Assembly: GCF_000935045.1 (NCBI RefSeq)
Contig: NZ_JYKS01000032.1
Coordinates: 37,639 to 101,638, forward strand
Source: Pseudomonas sp. 10-1B
GTDB taxonomy: Bacteria > Pseudomonadota > Gammaproteobacteria > Pseudomonadales > Pseudomonadaceae
Direction of reading: 5' to 3'
DNA length: 64,000 nt
In this document: positions 1 to 8,413 of the stretch, one piece after another
How the letters are laid out: every line of letters starts with the position of its first letter
How positions within the stretch are numbered: position 1 is the first letter of the stretch
Translations under genes and position numbers: made by a program
The notes under the pieces: model-generated
The model's input: only the letters and a program-made list of their open reading frames with translations
Told to the model about the DNA's origin: nothing
Databases searched by the model: none

Positions 1-1866
1 GCGCTGACGTACTTCCGGCTCGCCTTCCACCGGTGCCTCGCTCGGTGCAGCCAGATAGCCGTCCAGGCTCACTTCGTAAACGAACGGGTTACCCTCGTCC
101 ATCATCACTCGCAGGCCCATCATGTTGCGCGACTGGCCAACGCGGGTTTCCACCTCGAAGCCCAACGTCTGCAGATGCGCGGCGGCTTCTTTCAGCGCCG
201 GGCTGACCTGCTTGTCCATGAAGCGCTGGACCACGGCCTGGGTCGGCTGCAGTTCCAGCTGGGTCAGGCGCTCGCTGAAGCCGCGACGGCCACGGGCGGC
301 CAGTTCGGCACGCTCCTGCTCGACCGCCACGTCCTGCTTCATGGCCTTGTACAGGCCGAACATGAACAGCACCAGCACCACCGAGAACGGCAGGCCTGCC
401 AACACCACCATGGTCTGCATGGCCTCGAAGTTACCGGCGAACAGCAGGCCGATGGTGACCAGGGTGATGACCACCGACCAGAACACCACCATCCAGTGCG
501 GGGCGTCTTCGTCGACCTTGCCGCCTTTGCACGACAGATTGGCCATCATCACCGCGCCGGAGTCGGCCGGGGTGAGGAACAGCACGAAGCCGACGAATAC
601 CGCCACACCGATCACGATCTTGGCCGCCGGGAAGTATTCCAGCAGTTGGTAGATCGACATCGACGGCTGCTCCAGCGCGGTCTTGCCCAGCTCCACCGCG
701 CCCTGATTGATCACCAGGTCCAGCGCGGTGTTGCCGAAGATCGACAGCCAGGCCAGGGTGAAGCCCAGCGGGATCAGCAGCACGCCCATCACCAGTTGGC
801 GCACGGTGCGGCCCTTGGAGATACGGGCAATGAACATGCCGACGAATGGGCCCCAGGAAATCCACCAGGCCCAGTAGAACACGGTCCACAGGCCCAGCCA
901 GCGCTCGGACTTGCCTGTCTCGCCTTCATACACATAGAGGTCGAAGGTTTTCAGCACGATGCCGTTGAGGTAGTCGCCCACGTTCTGCACCAGGCCGTTG
1001 AGCAGGTGCAGGGTCTCGCCGCCCAGCAACACGAAGATCAGCAAGCCGCTGAACAGCACGATGTTCAGGTTGGACAGGCGGCGAATACCGTTTTCCACAC
1101 CCGAAACAGCTGCCACGGTGGCCACACCAGCCATGACCAGGATCACCACCAGCAGGTTGGTCTTGCTGTGGTCCATGCCAAACAGGTATTCCAGGCCGGA
1201 AGCTACCTGCATCGAGCCGATACCCAGGTTGGTCACCAGGCCCAGCAGGGTGACGAACATGCCGAAGATGTCCACGGCATTGCCGGCAGCGCCCTTGACC
1301 CAGCGCTCACCTACCAGCGGGTACAGCGCCGAACGCAGGGCCAGCGGCTGGTTGTGGCGGTAGGCGAAGTAACCCACGGCCAGGCCGACCAGGGCGTAGA
1401 TCGCCCAGCCGTGCAGACCCCAGTGCAGGAAAGTCAACTGCAGGCCCTGGCGCGCGGCCTCGAGGCTGGCCGGGGTACCTTCCGGTGGGTTGAAGTAGTG
1501 GTCCAGCGGCTCGGACGCGCCGAAATACAGCAGCGAAATGCCGATACCGGAGGAGAACAGCATGCCGGCCCAGGCGCCATAGCTGAAGTCGGGCTGGTCA
1601 TCCTTGCCGCCAAGCTTGAGCTTGCCGTAGTCGGAGAAGGCCAGGTAGACGACGAACAGCAGGTAACCGCAGATCACCAGCATGTAGTACCAGCCAAAGG
1701 TGCGCGTCAGCCATTTCTGGGCCACGCCCAGCACCTGGCCGGCAGTTTCGGGTACAGCGATCAGCAAGGCAGTCAGAACGAGGATCATCAGCGCGGAGGT
1801 GAAGAACACCACGCGATTGACCCGTACCCTCTCGGCGGGGGGTTTGGTTAGGGAGGCAGAACTCAT
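1..1866 (-). CDS. betT: BCCT-family choline transporter BetT (3' end outside window)
   Basis: Sodium- or proton-coupled choline uptake across the inner membrane, feeding the adjacent betIBA pathway. The start is ATG at 1866 on the minus strand and 622 codons are visible without a stop, so the C-terminus lies beyond base 1. The N-terminal part carries the hydrophobic segments and the tryptophan-rich BCCT region (WAGMLFSSGIGISLLYFGAS, about residues 92-111). The last visible residues are hydrophilic and acidic (ending VEGEPEVRQR) and belong to the cytoplasmic C-terminal domain that senses osmotic strength in BetT proteins. It is divergent from betI, with a 477-bp gap. The substrate is inferred from context; other BCCT members carry betaine or carnitine. 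Confidence 0.9.
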   Translation of the reverse strand, partial: MSSASLTKPPAERVRVNRVVFFTSALMILVLTALLIAVPETAGQVLGVAQKWLTRTFGWYYMLVICGYLLFVVYLAFSDYGKLKLGGKDDQPDFSYGAWAGMLFSSGIGISLLYFGASEPLDHYFNPPEGTPASLEAARQGLQLTFLHWGLHGWAIYALVGLAVGYFAYRHNQPLALRSALYPLVGERWVKGAAGNAVDIFGMFVTLLGLVTNLGIGSMQVASGLEYLFGMDHSKTNLLVVILVMAGVATVAAVSGVENGIRRLSNLNIVLFSGLLIFVLLGGETLHLLNGLVQNVGDYLNGIVLKTFDLYVYEGETGKSERWLGLWTVFYWAWWISWGPFVGMFIARISKGRTVRQLVMGVLLIPLGFTLAWLSIFGNTALDLVINQGAVELGKTALEQPSMSIYQLLEYFPAAKIVIGVAVFVGFVLFLTPADSGAVMMANLSCKGGKVDEDAPHWMVVFWSVVITLVTIGLLFAGNFEAMQTMVVLAGLPFSVVLVLFMFGLYKAMKQDVAVEQERAELAARGRRGFSERLTQLELQPTQAVVQRFMDKQVSPALKEAAAHLQTLGFEVETRVGQSRNMMGLRVMMDEGNPFVYEVSLDGYLAAPSEAPVEGEPEVRQR

Positions 1867-2254
1867 TGCACGAATGCTCCGGGCAGTACGGCTGTGGAGG
1901 CTAATCAGTCTTTCCCGAGCAATTGGTGGAATATCCCCACTGCGTCAGGTGTTATAAAAGCACCCTGGAAACCGTGATCCCGAATCGATACGTTGCAAAA
2001 AAACAGACAGGTGGCCTGCTGAAAATGCCACGCCTCAACGCGAGGTGCGCGCATTCGTCACAGATCACCCCGCCCGCTCCAAGGGCCTGTCGCAGGGCCA
2101 ATGGCCGTACGGCAGAATCTGCATTTCGCATCGCACATGCCCGTCAACGCCTTGTATTCCGGGGGTTACGCGATTTCCTGGGGTGTCAATCCGTGCCTTC
2201 TCGACGGCCTTAGAAACTGTCAATGGCACAAATTGTCGCAGAGCTTATTCTTTA
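1867..2254. other. betT-betI intergenic region
   Basis: A 388-bp stretch upstream of betT and of the BetI operator. I see no credible gene in it: the short open frames lack ribosome binding sites and family resemblance. On the minus strand there is a TATAAC hexamer (about 1952-1957) about 90 bp before betT that could be a -10 element, but I see no good -35 partner, so the betT promoter stays unassigned. Confidence 0.5.
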
Positions 2255-2274
2255 TTGATTGAACGTTCAATCAA
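2255..2274. promoter_or_regulatory. BetI-type operator palindrome
   Basis: TTGATTGAACGTTCAATCAA is a perfect 20-bp palindrome, 69 bp before the betI start codon and in an AT-rich stretch suited to a promoter. It resembles the TTGATTGGACGTTCAAT-type site bound by the TetR-family repressor BetI in enterobacterial bet clusters. The likely role is choline-relieved autorepression of betIBA. Whether it also controls betT, whose start is about 390 bp away, cannot be told from the sequence. Confidence 0.85.
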
Positions 2275-2343
2275 AACAAAATAGACTGGTCTTCGCCGAG
2301 TCAGCCGCCTGTCGTCTGCTCGCAGGCCTGAGGAGATAGCAAG

Positions 2344-3000
2344 ATGCCCAAGGTCGGTATGCAACCCATCCGCCGCCAGCAGTTGATCGAAGCCACGTTG
2401 CAGGCGGTCGATCAGGTCGGTCTGGGGGACGCCAGCATTGCGCTGATTGCCCGTTTGGCCGGTGTGTCGAACGGCATCATCAGTCACTACTTTCGGGACA
2501 AGAACGGCCTGATCGCAGCGACGATGGGTTACATCATGAACATGCTCAACGAAGGCGTTCGAGCACGTCGCCAGGCCCTGACGGACGACAGCCCGCGCGC
2601 CCACCTGAAAGTGATCATCGAGGGTAACTTCGATGCCAGCCAGGTAAATGGCCCGGCAATGAAAACCTGGTTGGCCTTCTGGGCTTCCAGCATGCACCAG
2701 CCCGATTTGCACAGGTTGCAGCGGATCAACGACCACCGCTTGTACTCCAACCTGTGTTGCCAGTTCCGCCGCGTCCTGCCGCTCTACCATGCGCGCAAGG
2801 CAGCCCGCGGCCTGGCAGCCTTGATCGACGGATTGTGGCTGCGTGGTGCCCTGTCGGGTGATGCATTCGACACCGACCAGGCGGTACGGATTGCTTACGA
2901 ATACATGGATCTACAACTGGCTAAGCAGCACACCCTGGGCACAGATGACCAGGCCGCTGACCCAACGCGCACGGCCCTTGCCAACCCGGCAGGAGCGTGA
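2344..3000 (+). CDS. betI: Choline-responsive TetR-family repressor BetI
   Basis: DNA-binding repressor of the choline-to-betaine genes. The N-terminal TetR helix-turn-helix is clear (about residues 28-50, ASIALIARLAGVSNGIISHYF), followed by the alpha-helical ligand-binding region with the conserved GPAMKTWLAFWA segment near residue 100. A GAGG-type ribosome binding site precedes the ATG. At 218 residues it is about 20 longer than the usual 195-200. The extra tail after LAKQ (HTLGTDDQAADPTRT...) is unlike the normal BetI end. betB follows after 39 bp, so betI-betB-betA look co-transcribed, driven from the operator upstream. Confidence 0.95.
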   Translation: MPKVGMQPIRRQQLIEATLQAVDQVGLGDASIALIARLAGVSNGIISHYFRDKNGLIAATMGYIMNMLNEGVRARRQALTDDSPRAHLKVIIEGNFDASQVNGPAMKTWLAFWASSMHQPDLHRLQRINDHRLYSNLCCQFRRVLPLYHARKAARGLAALIDGLWLRGALSGDAFDTDQAVRIAYEYMDLQLAKQHTLGTDDQAADPTRTALANPAGA

Positions 3001-3039
3001 CGCGCAAGCCAAACCACACACTGCACTTGCGAGGACACT

Positions 3040-4512
3040 ATGGCCCGTTTCGGAACGCAAAAACTCTACATTGATGGCGCTTACGTCGACTCTGGCAGCG
3101 ATGCCACTTTCGAAGCCATCAACCCGGCTACCGGCGAAGTCCTCGCCCATGTGCAACGTGCCACCGCGGCTGACGTCGAGAAGGCCGTGGAAAGCGCCGA
3201 GCGCGGCCAGAAGGTGTGGGCCGCGATGACCGCCATGCAGCGTTCGCGCATCCTGCGCCGCGCCGTCGACATCCTGCGCGAGCGCAACGACGAGCTGGCC
3301 ATGCTGGAAACCCTGGACACCGGCAAGTCGTACTCGGAAACCCGCTACGTCGACATCGTCACCGGCGCCGACGTGCTGGAGTACTACGCTGGCCTGGTGC
3401 CGGCCATCGAAGGCGAGCAGATCCCGCTGCGTGAATCGTCCTTCGTCTACACCCGCCGCGAGCCGCTGGGCGTGACCGTCGGTATCGGCGCCTGGAACTA
3501 CCCGATCCAGATCGCCCTGTGGAAGTCCGCCCCGGCCCTGGCTGCCGGCAACGCGATGATCTTCAAGCCGTCGGAAGTCACCTCGCTGACCACCCTGAAA
3601 CTGGCCGAGATCTACACCGAAGCCGGTCTGCCGAACGGTGTGTTCAACGTTCTCACCGGCAGCGGCCGCGAAGTCGGCACCTGGCTGACCGAGCACCCGC
3701 GCATCGAAAAAGTCTCCTTCACAGGCGGCACCACCACCGGCAAGAAGGTCATGGCCAGCGCCTCGAGCTCGTCGCTCAAGGAAGTCACCATGGAGCTGGG
3801 CGGCAAGTCGCCGCTGATCATCTGCGCCGACGCCGACCTGGACAAGGCCGCCGACATCGCCATGATGGCCAACTTCTACAGCTCGGGCCAGGTGTGCACC
3901 AACGGCACCCGCGTGTTCATCCCGGCTGAAATGAAGGCGGCTTTCGAAGCCAAGATCGTCGAACGCGTTGCCCGCATCCGCGCCGGCAACCCGGAAGACG
4001 AAAACACCAACTTCGGCCCGCTGGTCAGCTTCCAGCACATGGAAAGCGTGCTCGGCTACATCGCCAAGGGTAAAGAAGAAGGTGCCCGCGTGCTGTGCGG
4101 CGGTGAGCGCCTGACCGCCGGTGATTTCGCCAAGGGCGCGTTCGTCGCCCCGACCGTGTTCACCGACTGCAGCGACGACATGACCATCGTCAAGGAAGAG
4201 ATCTTCGGCCCGGTGATGAGCATCCTCACCTACGAGACCGAAGAAGAAGTGATCCGCCGTGCCAACGACACCGAATACGGCCTGGCCGCCGGTGTCTGCA
4301 CCAACGACATCACCCGTGCCCACCGCATCATCCACAAGCTCGAAGCCGGTATCTGCTGGATCAACGCCTGGGGTGAATCGCCGGCCGAAATGCCGGTCGG
4401 TGGCTACAAGCAGTCGGGCGTCGGCCGTGAGAACGGTATCAGCTCGCTGGCTCAATACACTCGCATCAAGTCGGTCCAGGTCGAGCTGGGCGGCTATTCG
4501 TCGGTCTTCTGA
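3040..4512 (+). CDS. betB: Betaine aldehyde dehydrogenase BetB
   Basis: Oxidises betaine aldehyde to glycine betaine with NAD(P)+, the second step of osmoprotectant synthesis and the entry to choline catabolism. It has 490 residues, the normal length. The aldehyde dehydrogenase active site is intact: general base Glu252 in MELGGKSPL and nucleophile Cys286 in SSGQVCTNGT. The NAD-binding SFTGGTTTGKK lies near residue 226. A GAGGACAC ribosome binding site precedes ATG at 3040. It is the second gene of betIBA. The gap to betA is longer (153 bp) and is filled by an inverted repeat. Confidence 0.97.
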   Translation: MARFGTQKLYIDGAYVDSGSDATFEAINPATGEVLAHVQRATAADVEKAVESAERGQKVWAAMTAMQRSRILRRAVDILRERNDELAMLETLDTGKSYSETRYVDIVTGADVLEYYAGLVPAIEGEQIPLRESSFVYTRREPLGVTVGIGAWNYPIQIALWKSAPALAAGNAMIFKPSEVTSLTTLKLAEIYTEAGLPNGVFNVLTGSGREVGTWLTEHPRIEKVSFTGGTTTGKKVMASASSSSLKEVTMELGGKSPLIICADADLDKAADIAMMANFYSSGQVCTNGTRVFIPAEMKAAFEAKIVERVARIRAGNPEDENTNFGPLVSFQHMESVLGYIAKGKEEGARVLCGGERLTAGDFAKGAFVAPTVFTDCSDDMTIVKEEIFGPVMSILTYETEEEVIRRANDTEYGLAAGVCTNDITRAHRIIHKLEAGICWINAWGESPAEMPVGGYKQSGVGRENGISSLAQYTRIKSVQVELGGYSSVF

Positions 4513-4515
4513 CCG

Positions 4516-4650
4516 ACAGCTTCAAGTCGCTAGCTTCAAGCTGCAAGAAAGAGCCGGTCGGCGTATGCCACCGGCCCTTGCAAGCCTCATCCATTCGCGA
4601 GCTTCGCACGACTGCTTTTCTTGCAGCTTGTAGCTTGAAGCTTGCCGCTC
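4516..4650. repeat. CAAGCTGCAAG-family inverted repeat between betB and betA
   Basis: Imperfect inverted arms around 4529-4550 (GCTAGCTTCAAGCTGCAAG) and 4616-4648 (TTTCTTGCAGCTTGTAGCTTG, truncated here) flank about 65 bp. The transcript could form a long stem between two genes of one operon. The same word family recurs at 21162-21270 and 41306-41392. It is distinct from the GTGGGAGC REP palindromes elsewhere in the window. Confidence 0.75.
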
Positions 4651-4665
4651 AAATGGGAGAAACCC

Positions 4666-6357
4666 ATGGAATACGATTACATCATCGTCGGTGCCGGTTC
4701 GGCCGGTAACACCCTGGCCACTCGCCTGACCGAAGATGCCGGCGTCACCGTACTGCTGCTGGAAGCCGGTGGCCCCGACTACCGCTTCGACTTCCGCACC
4801 CAGATGCCAGCCGCACTGGCCTTCCCGCTGCAGGGCCGCCGCTACAACTGGGCCTACGAGACCGACCCGGAGCCGCACATGGACGGCCGCCGCATGGAAT
4901 GTGGCCGCGGCAAGGGCCTGGGTGGCTCGTCGCTGATCAACGGCATGTGCTACATCCGTGGTAACGCCATGGACTTCGACGGCTGGGCAGAGCTGCCAGG
5001 CCTGGAAGACTGGACCTACCTCGACTGCCTGCCGTACTTCCGCAAGGCCGAAACCCGCGACATCGGCCCGAACGACTACCACGGCGGCGAAGGCCCGGTC
5101 AGCGTGACCACGCCAAAAGCCGGCAACAACCCGCTGTTCCACGCCATGGTCGAAGCCGGCGTGCAGGCCGGTTACCCGCGCACCGAAGACCTCAACGGCT
5201 ACCAGCAGGAAGGCTTCGGTCCGATGGACCGTACCGTGACCAAGCAAGGCCGCCGCTCCAGCACCGCCCGCGGCTACCTGGACCAGTCCAAGAAGCGCCC
5301 GAACCTGACCATCGTCACCCATGCCCTGACTGACCGCGTGCTGTTCGACGGCAAGCGCGCTGTCGGCGTGACCTACCTGGTCGGCGACAGCGAAGAGCGT
5401 GTCGAAGCCCGCGCACGCAAGGAAGTGATCGTCAGCTCCGGCGCCATCGCTTCGCCGCAGCTGCTGCAACGCTCCGGCGTTGGCCCGCGCGCCCTGCTGG
5501 AAAGCCTCGACATCCCGGTGGTGCACGACCTGCCGGGCGTCGGCGAAAACCTGCAGGACCACCTGGAGCTGTACCTGCAGTACGCTTGCACCCAGCCGGT
5601 ATCGCTGTACCCATCGCTGCTGTGGTGGAACCAGCCAGCCATCGGTGCCGAATGGATGTTCAAGGGCACTGGCATCGGCGCCAGCAACCAGTTCGAGGCC
5701 GGCGGTTTCATTCGTACTCGCCCTGAGTTCGAATGGCCGAACATCCAGTATCATTTCCTGCCGGTAGCGATCAACTACAACGGCTCCAACGGGGTGAAGG
5801 AGCACGGCTTCCAGGCGCATATGGGCTCGATGCGCTCGCCAAGCCGTGGTCGCGTACAGGCCAAGTCCAAGGACCCGCGCCAACACCCGAGCATCCTGTT
5901 CAACTACATGGCCACCGAGCAGGACTGGCAGGAGTTCCGTGACGGCATCCGCCTGACCCGCGAAATCATGGCCCAGCCGGCGCTGGACCCGTACCGCGGC
6001 CGCGAGATCAGCCCGGGCGCGCACGTGCAAACCGACGAGGAACTGGACAAGTTCATCCGCGAGCACGCCGAAACCGCCTTCCACCCGTCCTGCTCGTGCA
6101 AGATGGGCACCGACGACATGGCGGTGGTCGACAATCAGGGTCGCGTGCACGGCATGCAGGGCCTGCGCGTGGTCGATGCGTCGATCATGCCGATCATCAT
6201 CACCGGCAACCTCAACGCCACCACGATCATGATCGCCGAGAAGATCTCGGACAAGATCCGTGGCCGCAAGCCGCTGGCGCGCAGCACCGCCAAGTACTAC
6301 AAGGCCAACGGTGCACCGGTGAAGGGCAAGCCGATGCGTGAAGTGAAGCAGGCGTAA
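4666..6357 (+). CDS. betA: Choline dehydrogenase BetA (GMC oxidoreductase)
   Basis: Membrane-associated flavoprotein oxidising choline to betaine aldehyde. The start is ATG 4666, preceded by GGGAG; an in-frame ATG at 4642 would add eight residues inside the repeat and is less likely. The protein has 563 residues. The FAD-binding GAGSAG is at residues 9-14. The GMC signatures GRGKGLGGSSLINGMCY and SSGAIASPQLLQRSGVG are present, and the catalytic His lies in FHPSCSCKMG near the C-terminus. It is the last gene of betIBA, followed by a REP pair and a strong terminator. Confidence 0.96.
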   Translation: MEYDYIIVGAGSAGNTLATRLTEDAGVTVLLLEAGGPDYRFDFRTQMPAALAFPLQGRRYNWAYETDPEPHMDGRRMECGRGKGLGGSSLINGMCYIRGNAMDFDGWAELPGLEDWTYLDCLPYFRKAETRDIGPNDYHGGEGPVSVTTPKAGNNPLFHAMVEAGVQAGYPRTEDLNGYQQEGFGPMDRTVTKQGRRSSTARGYLDQSKKRPNLTIVTHALTDRVLFDGKRAVGVTYLVGDSEERVEARARKEVIVSSGAIASPQLLQRSGVGPRALLESLDIPVVHDLPGVGENLQDHLELYLQYACTQPVSLYPSLLWWNQPAIGAEWMFKGTGIGASNQFEAGGFIRTRPEFEWPNIQYHFLPVAINYNGSNGVKEHGFQAHMGSMRSPSRGRVQAKSKDPRQHPSILFNYMATEQDWQEFRDGIRLTREIMAQPALDPYRGREISPGAHVQTDEELDKFIREHAETAFHPSCSCKMGTDDMAVVDNQGRVHGMQGLRVVDASIMPIIITGNLNATTIMIAEKISDKIRGRKPLARSTAKYYKANGAPVKGKPMREVKQA

Positions 6358-6366
6358 GCCTGCACC

Positions 6367-6460
6367 GGCCTCTTCGCGGGCGCGCCCGCTCCCACAGGTA
6401 CTGCATCGCCAGCAAGCCTTGTGATATCCCTGTGGGAGCGGGCAAGCCCGCGAAGAGGCC
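6367..6460. repeat. Inverted REP pair after betA
   Basis: The arms GGCCTCTTCGCGGGCGCGCC...CTCCCACAGG (6367-6398) and CCCTGTGGGAGCGGGCAAGC...GAAGAGGCC (6428-6460) are near-complementary Pseudomonas REP elements about 30 bp apart, able to fold into one long hairpin downstream of betA. Confidence 0.85.
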
Positions 6461-6475
6461 CGCCCAGGCACTACA

Positions 6476-6505
6476 ACAAAAGGCACCCACCACGGTGCCT
6501 TTTGT
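6476..6505 (+). terminator. Intrinsic terminator of betIBA
   Basis: A perfect 12-bp stem (ACAAAAGGCACC, 6476-6487, with GGTGCCTTTTGT, 6494-6505) with a 6-nt loop and a T tract on the descending side. The A tract on the ascending side would let it act on the other strand too. Confidence 0.9.
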
Positions 6506-6635
6506 ACATCTGCAGAAACGCTTTACATGCTGCCAATTCATCAGGTTAGAATCGATTGGCACGCGACCTGCTAGCTTTTGCTGAAAAGTACGCTACCAAG
6601 TCCCTTTTCCCCGCGCTGTCCCGGAGTACCTGCCT

Positions 6636-8378
6636 TTGGATGCAAGCACCATCAACAGCCTGTTCCTGATCGGCGCATTGCTGGTGGGCGCAAGTATCCT
6701 GGTCAGCTCGCTGTCGTCGCGCCTGGGCATCCCTATCCTGGTCATCATCCTCGCCGTCGGCATGGTCGCTGGTGTAGACGGTGGCGGGATCATCTTCAAC
6801 AACTACCCGACCGCCTACCTGGTGGGCAACCTGGCACTGGCCGTGATCCTGCTCGACGGTGGCCTGCGCACGCGCGTGGCGAGCTTCCGCGTGGCATTGT
6901 GGCCGGCGCTGTCGCTGGCCACCGTCGGTGTGATGATCACCACCGCGCTCACCGGCATGGTGGCTGCCTGGCTGTTCGACCTGAGCCTGATCCAGGGCCT
7001 GCTGATCGGTGCCATCGTCGGCTCCACCGACGCCGCGGCGGTGTTCTCGCTGCTCGGCGGCAAAGGCCTGAACGAGCGGGTCACCGCCACCCTGGAAATC
7101 GAATCAGGCAGTAACGACCCGATGGCGGTGTTCCTCACCGTCACCCTCATCGACATGATCGCCAGCGGTCAGACCGGCCTGCACTGGAGCTTGCTGGGCC
7201 ACCTGCTGCGCGAGTTCGGCATCGGCGGGCTGTTGGGCCTGGGCGGCGGCTGGCTGATGCTGCAGCTGGTCAACCGCATCAGCCTGGCTGGCGGCCTGTA
7301 CCCCATCCTGGTGATAGCCGGCGGCCTGGTAGTGTTCTCGCTGACCAACGCCCTGCATGGCAGCGGCTTCCTTGCCGTGTACCTGTGCGGCCTGGTGCTG
7401 GGTAACAAGCCGATCCGCAGCCGCCACGGCATCCTGCACATGCTCGACGGCATGGCCTGGCTGGCCCAGATCGGCATGTTCCTGGTGCTGGGGCTGCTGG
7501 TCACGCCCCACGACCTGCTGCCGATCGCCCTGCCCGCGCTGGGCCTGGCGCTGTGGATGATCCTGGTGGCGCGGCCGCTGTCGGTGGTCGCTGCACTGCT
7601 ACCGTTCAAGGCCTTCCATGGCCGCGAGAAAGGCTTCATTTCCTGGGTTGGCCTGCGCGGCGCGGTACCGATCATTCTGGCGGTATTCCCGCTGATGGCC
7701 GGCCTGCCCGACGCCCAGCTGTTCTTCAACCTGGCGTTCTTCATCGTACTGGTGTCACTGCTGGTGCAAGGCACCAGCCTGCCGTGGATGGCCAAGCTGT
7801 TGAAAGTGACAGTACCGCCAGACCCGGCGCCGATCTCCCGTTCCGCCCTGGAAGTGCACATCACCAGCGAGTGGGAAATGTTCGTCTACCGCCTGGGTAC
7901 CGAAAAATGGTGCATCGGCGCCGCCCTGCGCGAGCTGAAAATGCCCGAAGGCACGCGGATCGCCGCACTGTTCCGTGGCGAGCAGTTGCTGCACCCGTCG
8001 GGCAGCACCGTGCTGGAAGTGGGCGACATGCTCTGCGTGATCGGCCATGAGCACAACCTGCCGGCCCTGGGCAAACTGTTCAGCCAGGCACCGCAGCGCG
8101 GCCTGGACCTGCGCTTCTTTGGCGACTTCGTGCTCGAAGGCGATGCCGAACTGGGTGCGGTGGCGGCACTGTACGGCCTGAAACTCGATGGCCTGGACGC
8201 GAAAATGCCACTGGCACAGTTCATCCGACAGAAGGTCGGAGGCGCTCCAGTAGTAGGTGATCAGGTCGAATGGCATGGCACGATCTGGACCGTGGCGACC
8301 ATCGACGGGAACAAGATCCAGAAAGTGGGCGTCAGATTCCCCGAAGGAACGCGACCCGGACCAGGATTGTTCCTCTAA
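6636..8378 (+). CDS. nhaP2: K+/H+ antiporter NhaP2 (CvrA)
   Basis: Inner-membrane cation/proton antiporter of the CPA1 family, expelling K+ in exchange for H+ and helping with volume and pH control. About a dozen hydrophobic segments fill residues 5-390, including the acidic pore motifs (GSTDAAAVFSLLGG and ESGSNDPMAV). A TrkA-C/RCK-type regulatory domain follows (about 400-485) and a CorC/HlyC-like domain ends the protein. The length of 580 residues is usual for NhaP2. The cytoplasmic domains fit regulation by nucleotides or ions. Neighbouring osmotic genes fit the role. The exact cation preference cannot be read from the sequence. Confidence 0.92.
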   Translation: MDASTINSLFLIGALLVGASILVSSLSSRLGIPILVIILAVGMVAGVDGGGIIFNNYPTAYLVGNLALAVILLDGGLRTRVASFRVALWPALSLATVGVMITTALTGMVAAWLFDLSLIQGLLIGAIVGSTDAAAVFSLLGGKGLNERVTATLEIESGSNDPMAVFLTVTLIDMIASGQTGLHWSLLGHLLREFGIGGLLGLGGGWLMLQLVNRISLAGGLYPILVIAGGLVVFSLTNALHGSGFLAVYLCGLVLGNKPIRSRHGILHMLDGMAWLAQIGMFLVLGLLVTPHDLLPIALPALGLALWMILVARPLSVVAALLPFKAFHGREKGFISWVGLRGAVPIILAVFPLMAGLPDAQLFFNLAFFIVLVSLLVQGTSLPWMAKLLKVTVPPDPAPISRSALEVHITSEWEMFVYRLGTEKWCIGAALRELKMPEGTRIAALFRGEQLLHPSGSTVLEVGDMLCVIGHEHNLPALGKLFSQAPQRGLDLRFFGDFVLEGDAELGAVAALYGLKLDGLDAKMPLAQFIRQKVGGAPVVGDQVEWHGTIWTVATIDGNKIQKVGVRFPEGTRPGPGLFL

Positions 8379-8413
8379 ACTTCGTTTCTGCCGGATCCAC
8401 AAGTAGTCTGCCT

